Assembly (NCBI GenBank): GCA_002410555.1
Contig: DHSR01000015.1
Location: 1 to 34,945, forward strand
Reading direction: 5' to 3'
Origin: Bacteroidales bacterium UBA5281
Lineage (GTDB): Bacteria; Bacteroidota; Bacteroidia; Bacteroidales; Lentimicrobiaceae
DNA length: 34,945 nt
The notes beneath the pieces were generated by a model. That model saw only the letters and a program-made list of their open reading frames with translations, ran no database searches and was not told the DNA's origin. A program made the position numbers and the translations under genes. This document shows positions 7,883-15,474 of this stretch, piece by piece; the stretch's first letter is position 1; each line of letters opens with the position of its first letter.

Positions 7883-8938
7883 ATGTCGAGTGTTGAAACA
7901 TATTTAAAAACACCCGCCTTACTGGGAGCCGACACCTTGCCGGAGCTAGAGCAGCTTGTAGCTGAAATGCCTTACTTTCAGGCTGCCCAGGTACTGTTGG
8001 CCCTCAATTACCGGAAGGTGAACAGCATCAAATATGGTCGTCAATTAAAAGTGGCGGCTGCCTATACCGGAAACCGTGGTTTGTTGAGACGGTTTCTGGA
8101 AAACCCCGCCTCTACTGCTCAATCTGTTCAACCTGAAACAGCAATTGAAGGTGAGACAGACACCCTTCAGGAAGCAACGGGTCCGGAAAGACCGGTGCTT
8201 CCCGAAACTGAAACTATTGCTGAAGTTCAGCCCATTATCCTGACTGAACCTGAAAAACAGGATTCAAATGTTGAAGTATTTCCGGAAACCGAAACATTCA
8301 TTGAAAAAGAAGAAGAGTCTTCAGCTTTAAACGAGGATGAGGATTATTTTGGGAGCCTTCGTCGAATTATTGCAGAACGTTTAAAAGACATTGCTGACAG
8401 TGAAGCATCATCAGCCGCAGAATCTTCGGCTGAACCTTTCCCGGTATCGCAAGTCAATGATCATGGTGCACCTGTAATTTCCCTCCCGGGACTGGATGAA
8501 TTATTAGATGCCCGTTACAATGAGGCTCTGCAGGCAGATGATTTGTTGCTCGCCGGTTATGGTGCCGGATTGTATAGCCTGGAACAATCATTGCAACAAA
8601 CGTCCACCGGGAAGGATAAGTCAGATATTGAAGAGGCTCCAGCGGAAGAAGCCGCGGCTTCATCGGATAATGATCAGCTTATTGAGCGGTTTATTCTCAA
8701 CAAGCCACGAATCAGCCCACCCCGCCGCGATTTTTATAATCCGGTAAATATGGCCCGCAACAGCAACATCGATCATGATGATATTGTTAGCGAAACACTT
8801 GCGCGCATTCACCTTAAACAAAACCATCCCGGGAAGGCGATAAAAATTTATGAAAAGTTAATGTTGAAATATCCGGAAAAAAGTAGTTACTTTGCAGCCC
8901 AAATTGCGGAAATACAGTCGAGGCTGTCCGAAAATTGA
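7883..8938 (+). CDS. TPR-like cytoplasmic protein of unknown function
   Basis: The protein has 351 aa from ATG 7883; a GTG at 7877 is possible. The N-terminal 75 residues are helical (VETYLKTPALLGADTLPELEQL, MPYFQAAQVLLALNYRKVNS), a conserved start of this Bacteroidota family. The middle (about 90-290) is acidic and low in complexity, with many E, S and A residues (TEPEKQDSNVEVFPETETF). The C-terminus holds one recognisable TPR-like helix pair (ARIHLKQNHPGKAIKIYEKLMLKYPEK). There is no signal peptide or membrane segment. It lies 12 nt after lptE and 26 nt before secG, so it is probably part of the same transcript and may link the membrane machinery to other proteins. Function unknown. Confidence 0.75.
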   Translation: MSSVETYLKTPALLGADTLPELEQLVAEMPYFQAAQVLLALNYRKVNSIKYGRQLKVAAAYTGNRGLLRRFLENPASTAQSVQPETAIEGETDTLQEATGPERPVLPETETIAEVQPIILTEPEKQDSNVEVFPETETFIEKEEESSALNEDEDYFGSLRRIIAERLKDIADSEASSAAESSAEPFPVSQVNDHGAPVISLPGLDELLDARYNEALQADDLLLAGYGAGLYSLEQSLQQTSTGKDKSDIEEAPAEEAAASSDNDQLIERFILNKPRISPPRRDFYNPVNMARNSNIDHDDIVSETLARIHLKQNHPGKAIKIYEKLMLKYPEKSSYFAAQIAEIQSRLSEN

Positions 8939-8964
8939 AAATTCACACCTAATCAAATACATCC

Positions 8965-9288
8965 ATGGGAGCTTATATTTTAGTTTCAGTACTTATTCTC
9001 ATCACTTGCGTTTTATTGGCCTTGGTGGTGTTGGTACAAAATTCAAAAGGAGGCGGACTGGCTTCAAATTTTGCCTCCTCCAATCAGTTTATGGGCGTGC
9101 GCAAAACTGCCGATTTTCTGGAAAAAACAACCTGGACTTTAGCCATTGTCCTGTTGGTGCTCAGCTTGTCGAGCATCTTTGTTATTCCGCGCAATCAAAG
9201 TGTAGTCCGCTCTACCGATACTGAACTTCGGCAAATCATAAACGAGCAAACACCGGTTCAGGATTTTCAGGCACCCCCAACCGAGTAA
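8965..9288 (+). CDS. secG: Protein-export membrane protein SecG
   Basis: This 107-aa protein is an accessory subunit of the SecYEG translocon. Two membrane helices are visible: residues 3-24 (AYILVSVLILITCVLLALVVLV) and about 55-75 (WTLAIVLLVLSLSSIFVI). The conserved linker between them is QNSKGGGLASNFASSNQFMGVRKTADFLEKTT, with the QxxKGGGL and F-G-x-R-x-T features of SecG. The C-terminal tail is polar. It is the last gene before a terminator (9312-9349). Start ATG 8965 gives the normal family N-terminus. Confidence 0.95.
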   Translation: MGAYILVSVLILITCVLLALVVLVQNSKGGGLASNFASSNQFMGVRKTADFLEKTTWTLAIVLLVLSLSSIFVIPRNQSVVRSTDTELRQIINEQTPVQDFQAPPTE

Positions 9289-9311
9289 TCACACCTTTTT
9301 CAAAATAAATT

Positions 9312-9349
9312 AGTGTCAGTTTGTCACAGGCAGGCTGACACTTTTTTAT
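9312..9349 (+). terminator. Intrinsic terminator after secG
   Basis: The arms AGTGTCAG (9312-9319) and CTGACACT (9335-9342) pair perfectly around a 15-nt loop and are followed by TTTTTATT. It separates the activator-lptE-secG transcript from groESL. Confidence 0.75.
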
Positions 9350-9404
9350 TATATTCTTAGAAACTGGCGCATTGAGCTTTGTTCTTTATTTCCATAAAAA
9401 GATA

Positions 9405-9419
9405 TATATCATTGATATA
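9405..9419. promoter_or_regulatory. Short inverted repeat upstream of groES
   Basis: TATATCA-T-TGATATA is a perfect 7-1-7 inverted repeat, 129 nt before the groES start. The size suits a repressor half-site pair, but its AT-richness means it could arise by chance. No CIRCE element (TTAGCACTC-N9-GAGTGCTAA) is present in this intergenic region. Confidence 0.3.
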
Positions 9420-9547
9420 CAGCATTTTCGGCTTTATCTGTGTCTTTATTTTGAACATCAGAAGCAAACCTTCAATAATTTGGCACAAAATATGAGAACG
9501 AGGGCATCAAAGAAATTGATACCATACAACTAAAAAAATCAATAATC

Positions 9548-9826
9548 ATGACAAAAGTAAGTGTAAAACCTCTGGCTGACCGTGTTTTAATAGAGCCGGC
9601 AGCAGCAGAGCAGAAAACTGCGGGCGGAATCATCATTCCCGATACCGCTAAAGAGAAGCCACAACGTGGTACTGTTATAGCCGTAGGCCCAGGTAAAAAA
9701 GACGAGCCGGTTACCGTTAAGGAAGGCGATCTGGTACTATACGGAAAGTATGCCGGTACTGAAATCACCATTGAAGGTAATGATTACCTGATTATGCGTG
9801 AATCTGATATCGTGGCAATCATCTAA
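9548..9826 (+). CDS. groES: Co-chaperonin GroES
   Basis: This 92-aa protein is the heptameric lid of the GroEL folding chamber. It has the family start VKPLADRVLIEPAAAEQKTAGGIIIPDTAKEKPQRG, in which EQKTAGGIIIPD is the mobile loop that contacts GroEL. It also has GTVIAVGPGK and GDLVLYGKYAGTEITIEGNDYLIMRESDIVAII, the standard C-terminal beta strands. Length is typical. groEL follows 35 nt downstream. A degenerate sigma-54-like site lies 50-67 nt upstream (see findings). Confidence 0.97.
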   Translation: MTKVSVKPLADRVLIEPAAAEQKTAGGIIIPDTAKEKPQRGTVIAVGPGKKDEPVTVKEGDLVLYGKYAGTEITIEGNDYLIMRESDIVAII

Positions 9827-9861
9827 GAAAAACATTGTTTAACAACAAATGAACATTAAAA

Positions 9862-11496
9862 ATGGCAAAGCAAATTATTTTTGATATTGAAGCCCGCGAA
9901 GAGCTTAAAAAAGGCGTTGATGCGCTGGCAAATGCGGTTAAAGTTACACTGGGTCCCAAAGGGCGCAACGTAATTATTGATAAAACCTATGGAGCACCTA
10001 TAGTGACCAAGGATGGGGTTACCGTAGCCAAAGAAGTTGAACTTAAGGATAAGATAGAGAATATGGGTGCCCAGATGGTGAAGGAAGTTGCTTCCAAAAC
10101 CTCTGATGTGGCCGGTGATGGTACCACAACCGCCACTGTACTTGCCCAGGCCATTGTTTCTGTCGGAATGAAAAATGTTACGGCAGGAGCCAATCCTATG
10201 GATCTGAAACGTGGCATCGATAAAGCCGTAACCAAAGTGGTGGATTATCTGAAAACCAGATCAATAAAAATCGAAGAAGGCAGTGAACAAATTACCCAGG
10301 TAGCCACCATTTCAGCCAACAACGATAGCTACATCGGCGAAAGAATTGCCGAGGCTATGAATAAGGTGAAAAAAGAAGGTGTAATTACCATCGAGGAGGC
10401 CAAAGGAATAGAAACCACTGTAAAAGTGGTTGAAGGCATGCAGTTTGACCGCGGTTACATCTCGCCTTATTTTATTACCGATACCGAAAAAATGGAAGCG
10501 GTTTATGAGAATCCCTATATCCTCATTTACGATAAGAAGATTTCGGTGATGAAAGATTTTCTTCCCATTCTGGAGAAAACCGTTCAAACCGGCCGACCCT
10601 TACTTATCATTGCTGAAGATGTAGATGGTGAAGCGTTGGCTACCCTTGTGGTAAACAAAATCCGTGGTTCCCTGAAGATTGCAGCCGTTAAGGCTCCTGG
10701 CTTTGGAGATCGCCGCAAGGAAATGCTTGAGGATATTGCCATTTTGACCGGTGGTACCGTTATTTCAGAAGAAAAAGGTTATCGTCTGGAAGATGCTGAC
10801 CTTTCTTATCTGGGTGAAGCCGACAAAGTTACCGTAGATAAAGAAAATACCACTATTGTAAGTGGTCGTGGCACTTCAGAAAACATTGCCTCACGCGTTC
10901 AAATGATTAAGGCTCAGATTGAAACTACTACTTCGGACTACGATCGTGAAAAACTGCAGGAGCGTCTGGCCAAACTGGCCGGTGGTGTTGCCGTTATTTA
11001 CGTGGGAGCAGCAAGTGAAGTTGAGATGAAGGAAAAGAAAGACCGTTTCGATGATGCCCTTAGTGCAACCAGAGCTGCCATTGAAGAAGGCATCATTGCC
11101 GGCGGTGGAATTGCCTATATCCGTGCTATCTCTGTACTTGAGGATGTAAGAGGCGAAAATGAAGATGAAGATACCGGTATTGCCATCATTAAACGTGCGC
11201 TCGAAGAGCCACTGAGGCAAATCGTAGACAATGCCGGAATGGAAGGTTCTGTGGTGGTTCAGAAAGTGCGCGAAGGCAAAGATAATTTTGGATTTAATGC
11301 CCGCACTGAAGTATATGAAGACCTGTTCAAGGCTGGTGTAATTGATCCCACCAAGGTAGCCCGCGTTGCTCTGGAAAATGCAGCCTCAATAGCCGGTATG
11401 TTACTGACTACCGAATGTGTAATCGCTGATATTAAAGAAGACAAAGAACCCGCTATGCCCAATCCAGGTATGGGTGGCATGGGTGGAATGTACTAA
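9862..11496 (+). CDS. groEL: Chaperonin GroEL
   Basis: This 544-aa protein is the 60-kDa chaperonin that folds cytoplasmic proteins with GroES and ATP. Typical elements are VTLGPKGRNVIIDKTYGAPIVTKDGVTVAKE, VASKTSDVAGDGTTTATVLAQ (nucleotide site with the catalytic aspartate in GDGTTT), ANPMDLKRGIDKAV, and KAPGFGDRRKEMLEDIAILTGG in the apical domain. ATRAAIEEGIIAGGGIAYIRA follows, and the Gly-Met-rich tail GMGGMGGMY. Full length, single copy in this window. It ends 17 nt before a strong palindromic terminator. Confidence 0.98.
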   Translation: MAKQIIFDIEAREELKKGVDALANAVKVTLGPKGRNVIIDKTYGAPIVTKDGVTVAKEVELKDKIENMGAQMVKEVASKTSDVAGDGTTTATVLAQAIVSVGMKNVTAGANPMDLKRGIDKAVTKVVDYLKTRSIKIEEGSEQITQVATISANNDSYIGERIAEAMNKVKKEGVITIEEAKGIETTVKVVEGMQFDRGYISPYFITDTEKMEAVYENPYILIYDKKISVMKDFLPILEKTVQTGRPLLIIAEDVDGEALATLVVNKIRGSLKIAAVKAPGFGDRRKEMLEDIAILTGGTVISEEKGYRLEDADLSYLGEADKVTVDKENTTIVSGRGTSENIASRVQMIKAQIETTTSDYDREKLQERLAKLAGGVAVIYVGAASEVEMKEKKDRFDDALSATRAAIEEGIIAGGGIAYIRAISVLEDVRGENEDEDTGIAIIKRALEEPLRQIVDNAGMEGSVVVQKVREGKDNFGFNARTEVYEDLFKAGVIDPTKVARVALENAASIAGMLLTTECVIADIKEDKEPAMPNPGMGGMGGMY

Positions 11497-11513
11497 GCTG
11501 TTTCCTGATTATT

Positions 11514-11549
11514 AATGCAAAAAGTCCCTGTACAGGGACTTTTTGCATT
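11514..11549 (+). terminator. Palindromic terminator after groEL
   Basis: This is a perfect 36-nt palindrome centred on GTAC at 11530-11533. The stem includes GCAAAAAGTCCCT and AGGGACTTTTTGC. The T-run lies inside the right arm, so it can act in both directions. Confidence 0.85.
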
Positions 11550-11585
11550 TAATAATATCCGGTGATTATGTGCGTTATTGAAATA

Positions 11586-11617
11586 TTGCCTGTATTGATG
11601 TTTTTTATTTAACTTTG
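11586..11617 (+). promoter_or_regulatory. Probable promoter of the DUF4468 gene
   Basis: The -7 box TAACTTTG (11610-11617) matches TAnnTTTG. TTG at 11586-11588 is a -33 candidate with a slightly long 21-nt spacer. The start codon follows 43 nt after the -7 box. Confidence 0.5.
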
Positions 11618-11660
11618 TTTAATCTTAAAACTTACATTATTACCTCGAAAAAACTGCGAT

Positions 11661-12209
11661 ATGAATAAACTGTTCTGTGTAACTATACTTTTTTTGATTG
11701 GCTTCGGATTAAATTCCATTAAGGCGCAGGAAGAAAAAATAACTTACCCCGTAGATAAGGATACTCAGCTCATCAGTTATCAGGAAGTGATACAGCAGCC
11801 TGGTACTGCCGATGAGTTGTATATCAGGGCCATTGAGTGGCTCAATAGTTATTATAAAAATCCGGCTGATGTATGCAGGGTGAGAAATCGTGAAAGCGGA
11901 GTGATTGAGATCGGTCACCGCTTCGAAATCCATAATGAAGTAGATGGCGCCCGCCTGATAGCTGAAATTGTGAGGTATAATCTTAAACTGGAATTTAAAC
12001 CCGGACGCTACCGTTATACCATAAGCGATCTGGAACGTAAGCAAGCATCAAGGTATCCGGTGGAGCGATGGCTCGACAAGAGTGATCCAACCTATTCTCC
12101 TAAATTTGAAGATTACCTCCGGCAAATGGATGGCCAGATTAAAGAATTGATTGCCAGCCTCAAAGAAGGGATGCAGCCTCCGGTAATTAAGGTGGAAGAA
12201 AAGTGGTAA
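11661..12209 (+). CDS. Secreted DUF4468-like protein
   Basis: This 182-aa protein has a signal peptide (MNKLFCVTILFLIGFGLNSIKAQ). The mature part has the layout of DUF4468 (PF14730): an early V-x-Y-x-E-V element (ISYQEVIQQPGTADELYIRAIEWLNSYY), a strand with RNRESGVIEIGHRFEI, and RLIAEIVRYNLKLEFKPGRYRYTISDL. The C-terminus is charged and probably helical. It is probably periplasmic or lipid-facing; the biochemical function of the family is unknown. It is a single gene with its own promoter and terminates tail to tail with the nucleotidase pseudogene (gap 8 nt). The family assignment is from pattern memory, not a search. Confidence 0.7.
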   Translation: MNKLFCVTILFLIGFGLNSIKAQEEKITYPVDKDTQLISYQEVIQQPGTADELYIRAIEWLNSYYKNPADVCRVRNRESGVIEIGHRFEIHNEVDGARLIAEIVRYNLKLEFKPGRYRYTISDLERKQASRYPVERWLDKSDPTYSPKFEDYLRQMDGQIKELIASLKEGMQPPVIKVEEKW

Positions 12210-12217
12210 ATTGATCC

Positions 12218-13650
12218 TTATTTTTGTTCTACGAAAGTGCGCCTGGTGCCGCTGTAGTTAATTGCCTGCTTCTGCTCAATAAAGTTGATGACCGATTGCG
12301 CTGTTATGATAAACAGTGAAGTTCCCGGGTCTTCATGGTCAAAGGTATAACTGCTGGCCACATAACTGCTTATGCCAACATTATAAGTCTGGTTTTCATT
12401 CAGCGGACTGCCATCAGGCAAGCTCAGCCGGATATCCGTACCATGGTTTGCTTTATCGGTAATTACCGTATAGTGAATGCCTGAGGGAATCAGATCAACA
12501 GAATTGTTGCGGTTATAAGCGTTTAGCAGTAATGAACGGATTTCCGCCGGGGTCATTTTTAATAGAATAATTTCATTTCCGAAAGGATCGAGGGTATAGA
12601 CATCCCTAATGGTAATGTCACCCTTTTCAAGTCGTTTGATACGGATACCTCCGGTATTTTGAAAGGCCATTTCTATGGGCGACACTGCTGCAATGGCATC
12701 AGTCATAAGGTGCCCCAGCTCTTCTGTTCCCACTATCGGTGCTGTGGCCATTCCAATGGTTCTTTTAAGTTCATCATTGTCGTTAAATACAGCCAGCAAT
12801 GAATCAGCTTTCATATGCCTGCCCTGATGTCGTGACAAGTCTACCAGCCGGGCCGATTTGTCAATAACTTTTCCATTGACCACCTTTAAATTGGACACTG
12901 TTGCATATTTCAATCCAGCTCCGGCTTGTGTAACAAGAACTCCGTTTTGTAATGGTGGATCTTTAATCAGTGTATGGGAGTGCCCACCATTAATCAAATC
13001 AATATCGCCCCATGTATCCGCCAGTTGGATGTCGGTTCCCAGCCCTAAATGAGTAAGAGCAATCAACACATCACAAGCATTCAGTTCCTGTTTCAGGGTT
13101 GAAACGTATTCCAGTGGATCAATAAATTTCAGGCCGCTTAATTTGGATGGATGCGTATCGGGAATGCCCTGTTCATTTACCTGAACCATACTGAATACAC
13201 AAATCTTTGTACCTTCAATGGTTAGAGTCTCGTAGGGTTTAAATTGAAGCATGCCCTTATCCTCTGTTCTTATATTGGCTGCCATTAATGGAAAATCAGC
13301 CTGGTCAATGCGTCTTTTCAATGTCTCCTGTCCAAAATCAAATTCATGATTTCCTATGGCCGAAAGATTAAACCGGCGAGGTTCATCAGTTGAATCATGG
13401 GGTAGCCTTTATCAGGATATTGATCCACTACCGGGTTGCCGGTAAAGTTATCGCCTGCCGAAAACAAAAGCACATGCTCATTACATTCCCGAATGCTGTC
13501 CATCCAGGATATAAAACCTGGAAAATGATCTATGCGTGCATGCATGTCATTCACCGAAACTACAGTTAACGTTAAGGTATCGGCTGGCTGCGCAATGGCG
13601 CTATGCGAATACAAAATTACCAGATATATACCATATATAAATTTTCTCAT
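12218..13650 (-). pseudogene. 5'-nucleotidase / metallophosphatase, broken by a one-base frameshift
   Basis: Two adjacent minus-strand frames together encode one enzyme of about 477 aa. The first part (13650-13354) has a signal peptide (MRKFIYGIYLVILYSHSAIAQ), the metal motif VVSVNDMHARID and the GD motif LLFSAGDNFTGNP, then stops at a TAG. Shifting frame by one base in a T-run near 13370-13372 restores FNLSAIGNHEFDFGQET (the GNHE motif) and then GGHSHT and the 5'-nucleotidase C-terminal domain (FQNTGGIRIKRLEKGDITIRDVYTLDPFGN). One T is missing (TTT where TTTT is needed). All known catalytic motifs are otherwise intact, so the lesion is recent or is an assembly or sequencing error. The upstream 68-aa gene is 8 nt away. 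The enzyme would hydrolyse nucleotides in the periplasm. Confidence 0.85.
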
Positions 13651-13658
13651 TCCAGTTT

Positions 13659-13865
13659 TTATTTTATAGGTTTAAGCTCTAAAAAGAGTTCGCTGTTTTC
13701 GCTGAGGGCTCCGTCGTGTTCCACCTCATTTCCATATTTGTCGTAAATCAGGTAACTCCCTTTTTCAAAGACAAGGCCGCAATGAACCTGATAACGCAGC
13801 AGGGCGTCTTTTACTTTTCCTCCGTTGTAAATGCGCAAAGGAATATTATTGATACATACTTTCAT
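13659..13865 (-). CDS. 68-aa protein of unknown function, beta-grasp-like
   Basis: The protein has 68 residues, MKVCINNIPLRIYNGGKVKD at the start, then LLRYQVHCGLVFEKGSYLIY, and ELFLELKPIK at the end. It has no signal peptide. The order of a beta hairpin, a short helix (KVKDALLRYQ), a strand with DKYGNEV and a closing strand SELFLEL resembles small beta-grasp proteins of the ThiS/MoaD type. It lacks the C-terminal GG needed for sulfur carriage. This fold is inference from the pattern. It is 8 nt upstream of the 5'-nucleotidase, which suggests one transcript. A TAATTTTG box (minus strand, 13877-13870) sits directly before the start but no -33 box is visible. Confidence 0.5.
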   Translation of the reverse strand: MKVCINNIPLRIYNGGKVKDALLRYQVHCGLVFEKGSYLIYDKYGNEVEHDGALSENSELFLELKPIK

Positions 13866-14154
13866 AATTCAAAATTAACAATAATCTGCTGTTTTTGATT
13901 ATCCCCGATGCAATTTAACCAGTTTTCTGATGCTGTTAACTTCCGGCATGATGTATTCTTTAGGTTTTAGGTTTTATTTATATTAATTTGTTTAACAAAT
14001 AAGATTAAAAGTTGAACAAATGGGAGAAAAATGCGTTTATTTATTGTCAAATTTTAAGCTTGCCATGCACTTTTAAAATAAAAGACAGCGGGCGGTAAGG
14101 AAATGTATAAATTTGTTTCCTTATTTGCACAATCAGATTTGGTAATCAAAATAA
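13866..14154. other. Divergent intergenic region (68-aa gene / mevalonate operon)
   Basis: The stretch is AT-rich with no gene. It should hold promoters for both directions. For the plus strand TAAATTTG (14108-14115) fits the -7 box and lies 40 nt before the HMG-CoA reductase start, but I see no clear -33 TTG. For the minus strand TAATTTTG reads from 13877 to 13870. Confidence 0.45.
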
Positions 14155-15471
14155 ATGAAGAATAAAATTTTAACAGGCTTCTCGAGATTGAGCAAAACCC
14201 AGAAGCTTGATTTAATAGCCGCTCAATTGAGTGACCCGGACGACGTGGCCGCAACCTTGCGTTCTTTCTGGCATCCTCAGACAGAGATTCAAAAACTCTT
14301 TGATGAATTTAGTGAAAACACCATCACCAATTACTTTTTTCCCTATGGCATAGCTCCTAATGTGCTGATCAACGGAAGAATGCATATGGTGCCTATGGTT
14401 ATAGAAGAGAGTTCGGTTATTGCTGCTGCGGCCAATAGTGCTAAATATTGGGCAGCAAAAGGCGGGTTTCAGGCTGAGGTATTGTCGTTTATTAAAAATG
14501 GTCAGGTTCATTTTACCTGGGATGGTCCTTTTCAGGTACTTCATTCAGGATTTGATGAATTGGAACATAAACTGCGCAAACGTACAGCAGGCATTACTGC
14601 CAATATGGAGCAGCGTGGAGGCGGTGTAATTGGCATGGAGTTGATTGATTTGTCACACAAATTGCCACACTATTATCAATTATCTGTAAAATTTGACACC
14701 CGCGATTCTATGGGGGCCAATTTTATCAATTCATGTCTTGAAGAGTACGCCTCAGGATTAAAAGACTATGTAGAAAGTAAAGCTGAGCTTTCAAACTGGA
14801 AACTTGAGATAGTGATGTCGATTTTATCGAATTATACACCCGAATGTCTGGTAAAGGTTTGGGTGGAAAGTGATATCAGTAGTTTTAAGGATATTGATTC
14901 CCGCATGAGTGCAGATGATTTCGTGCGCCGCTTTGAAATGGCTGTGAACATAGCTAAAGTAGATGTTAACCGGGCAGTTACCCATAACAAAGGTATATTC
15001 AATGGGATTGATGCGGTGGTGCTGGCTACGGGCAACGATTTTCGCGCCATTGAAGCCAGCGGCCATGCCTGGGCTGCCCGAAATGGACAATATCAGGGGC
15101 TGACTGACATTAAACTCGAAAATAATCGTTTTGAATATAGTCTTACCCTTCCACTTTCTATTGGCACCGTGGGCGGACTTACTTCCCTGCATCCCATGGC
15201 TAAATTATCGCTCAACCTGCTTAAAGATCCTTCGGCAGAAGAATTAATGCAAATTGCGGCAGTGGTTGGTCTGGCCAACAACTTTAGTGCACTCAAGTCA
15301 TTGACTACCCGAGGCATTCAGCTTGGCCATATGAAAATGCATCTGCTCAACATATTAAATGTATACAAAGCCACTGATTATGAGAAAGCACTTGCTGTGG
15401 AGTATTTCAAACACCATAAGGTTTCACATAAAGCTGTGGATGAATTTTTAACCGCATTGCGCAATAAATAG
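14155..15471 (+). CDS. Hydroxymethylglutaryl-CoA reductase, class II-like
   Basis: This 438-aa enzyme makes mevalonate from HMG-CoA, the committed step of isoprenoid synthesis by the mevalonate route. Class II features are visible: the catalytic glutamate in VIEESSVIAAA (E84/E85), the nucleotide-binding DSMGAN (184-189), lysine 279 in NKGIFNGIDAVVLATGND with D295, GTVGG (337-341), and the catalytic histidine in GHMKMH (H392). The spacing of K279, D295 and H392 matches the Pseudomonas mevalonii enzyme with a constant offset of 11-12. It has no membrane anchor. It is the first gene of a four-gene mevalonate operon, with 3 nt to the next gene. Cofactor preference (NADH or NADPH) cannot be read by eye. 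Confidence 0.95.
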   Translation: MKNKILTGFSRLSKTQKLDLIAAQLSDPDDVAATLRSFWHPQTEIQKLFDEFSENTITNYFFPYGIAPNVLINGRMHMVPMVIEESSVIAAAANSAKYWAAKGGFQAEVLSFIKNGQVHFTWDGPFQVLHSGFDELEHKLRKRTAGITANMEQRGGGVIGMELIDLSHKLPHYYQLSVKFDTRDSMGANFINSCLEEYASGLKDYVESKAELSNWKLEIVMSILSNYTPECLVKVWVESDISSFKDIDSRMSADDFVRRFEMAVNIAKVDVNRAVTHNKGIFNGIDAVVLATGNDFRAIEASGHAWAARNGQYQGLTDIKLENNRFEYSLTLPLSIGTVGGLTSLHPMAKLSLNLLKDPSAEELMQIAAVVGLANNFSALKSLTTRGIQLGHMKMHLLNILNVYKATDYEKALAVEYFKHHKVSHKAVDEFLTALRNK

Positions 15472-15474
15472 CTT

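Noticed and set aside
9349..9547. CIRCE/HrcA operator before groES
   Set aside because: The TTAGCACTC-N9-GAGTGCTAA element is not present on either strand in this region.
13354..13380. Programmed ribosomal frameshift in the nucleotidase
   Set aside because: There is no X-XXY-YYZ slippery heptamer in the reading frame and no obvious stimulating structure; an indel or sequencing error is simpler.
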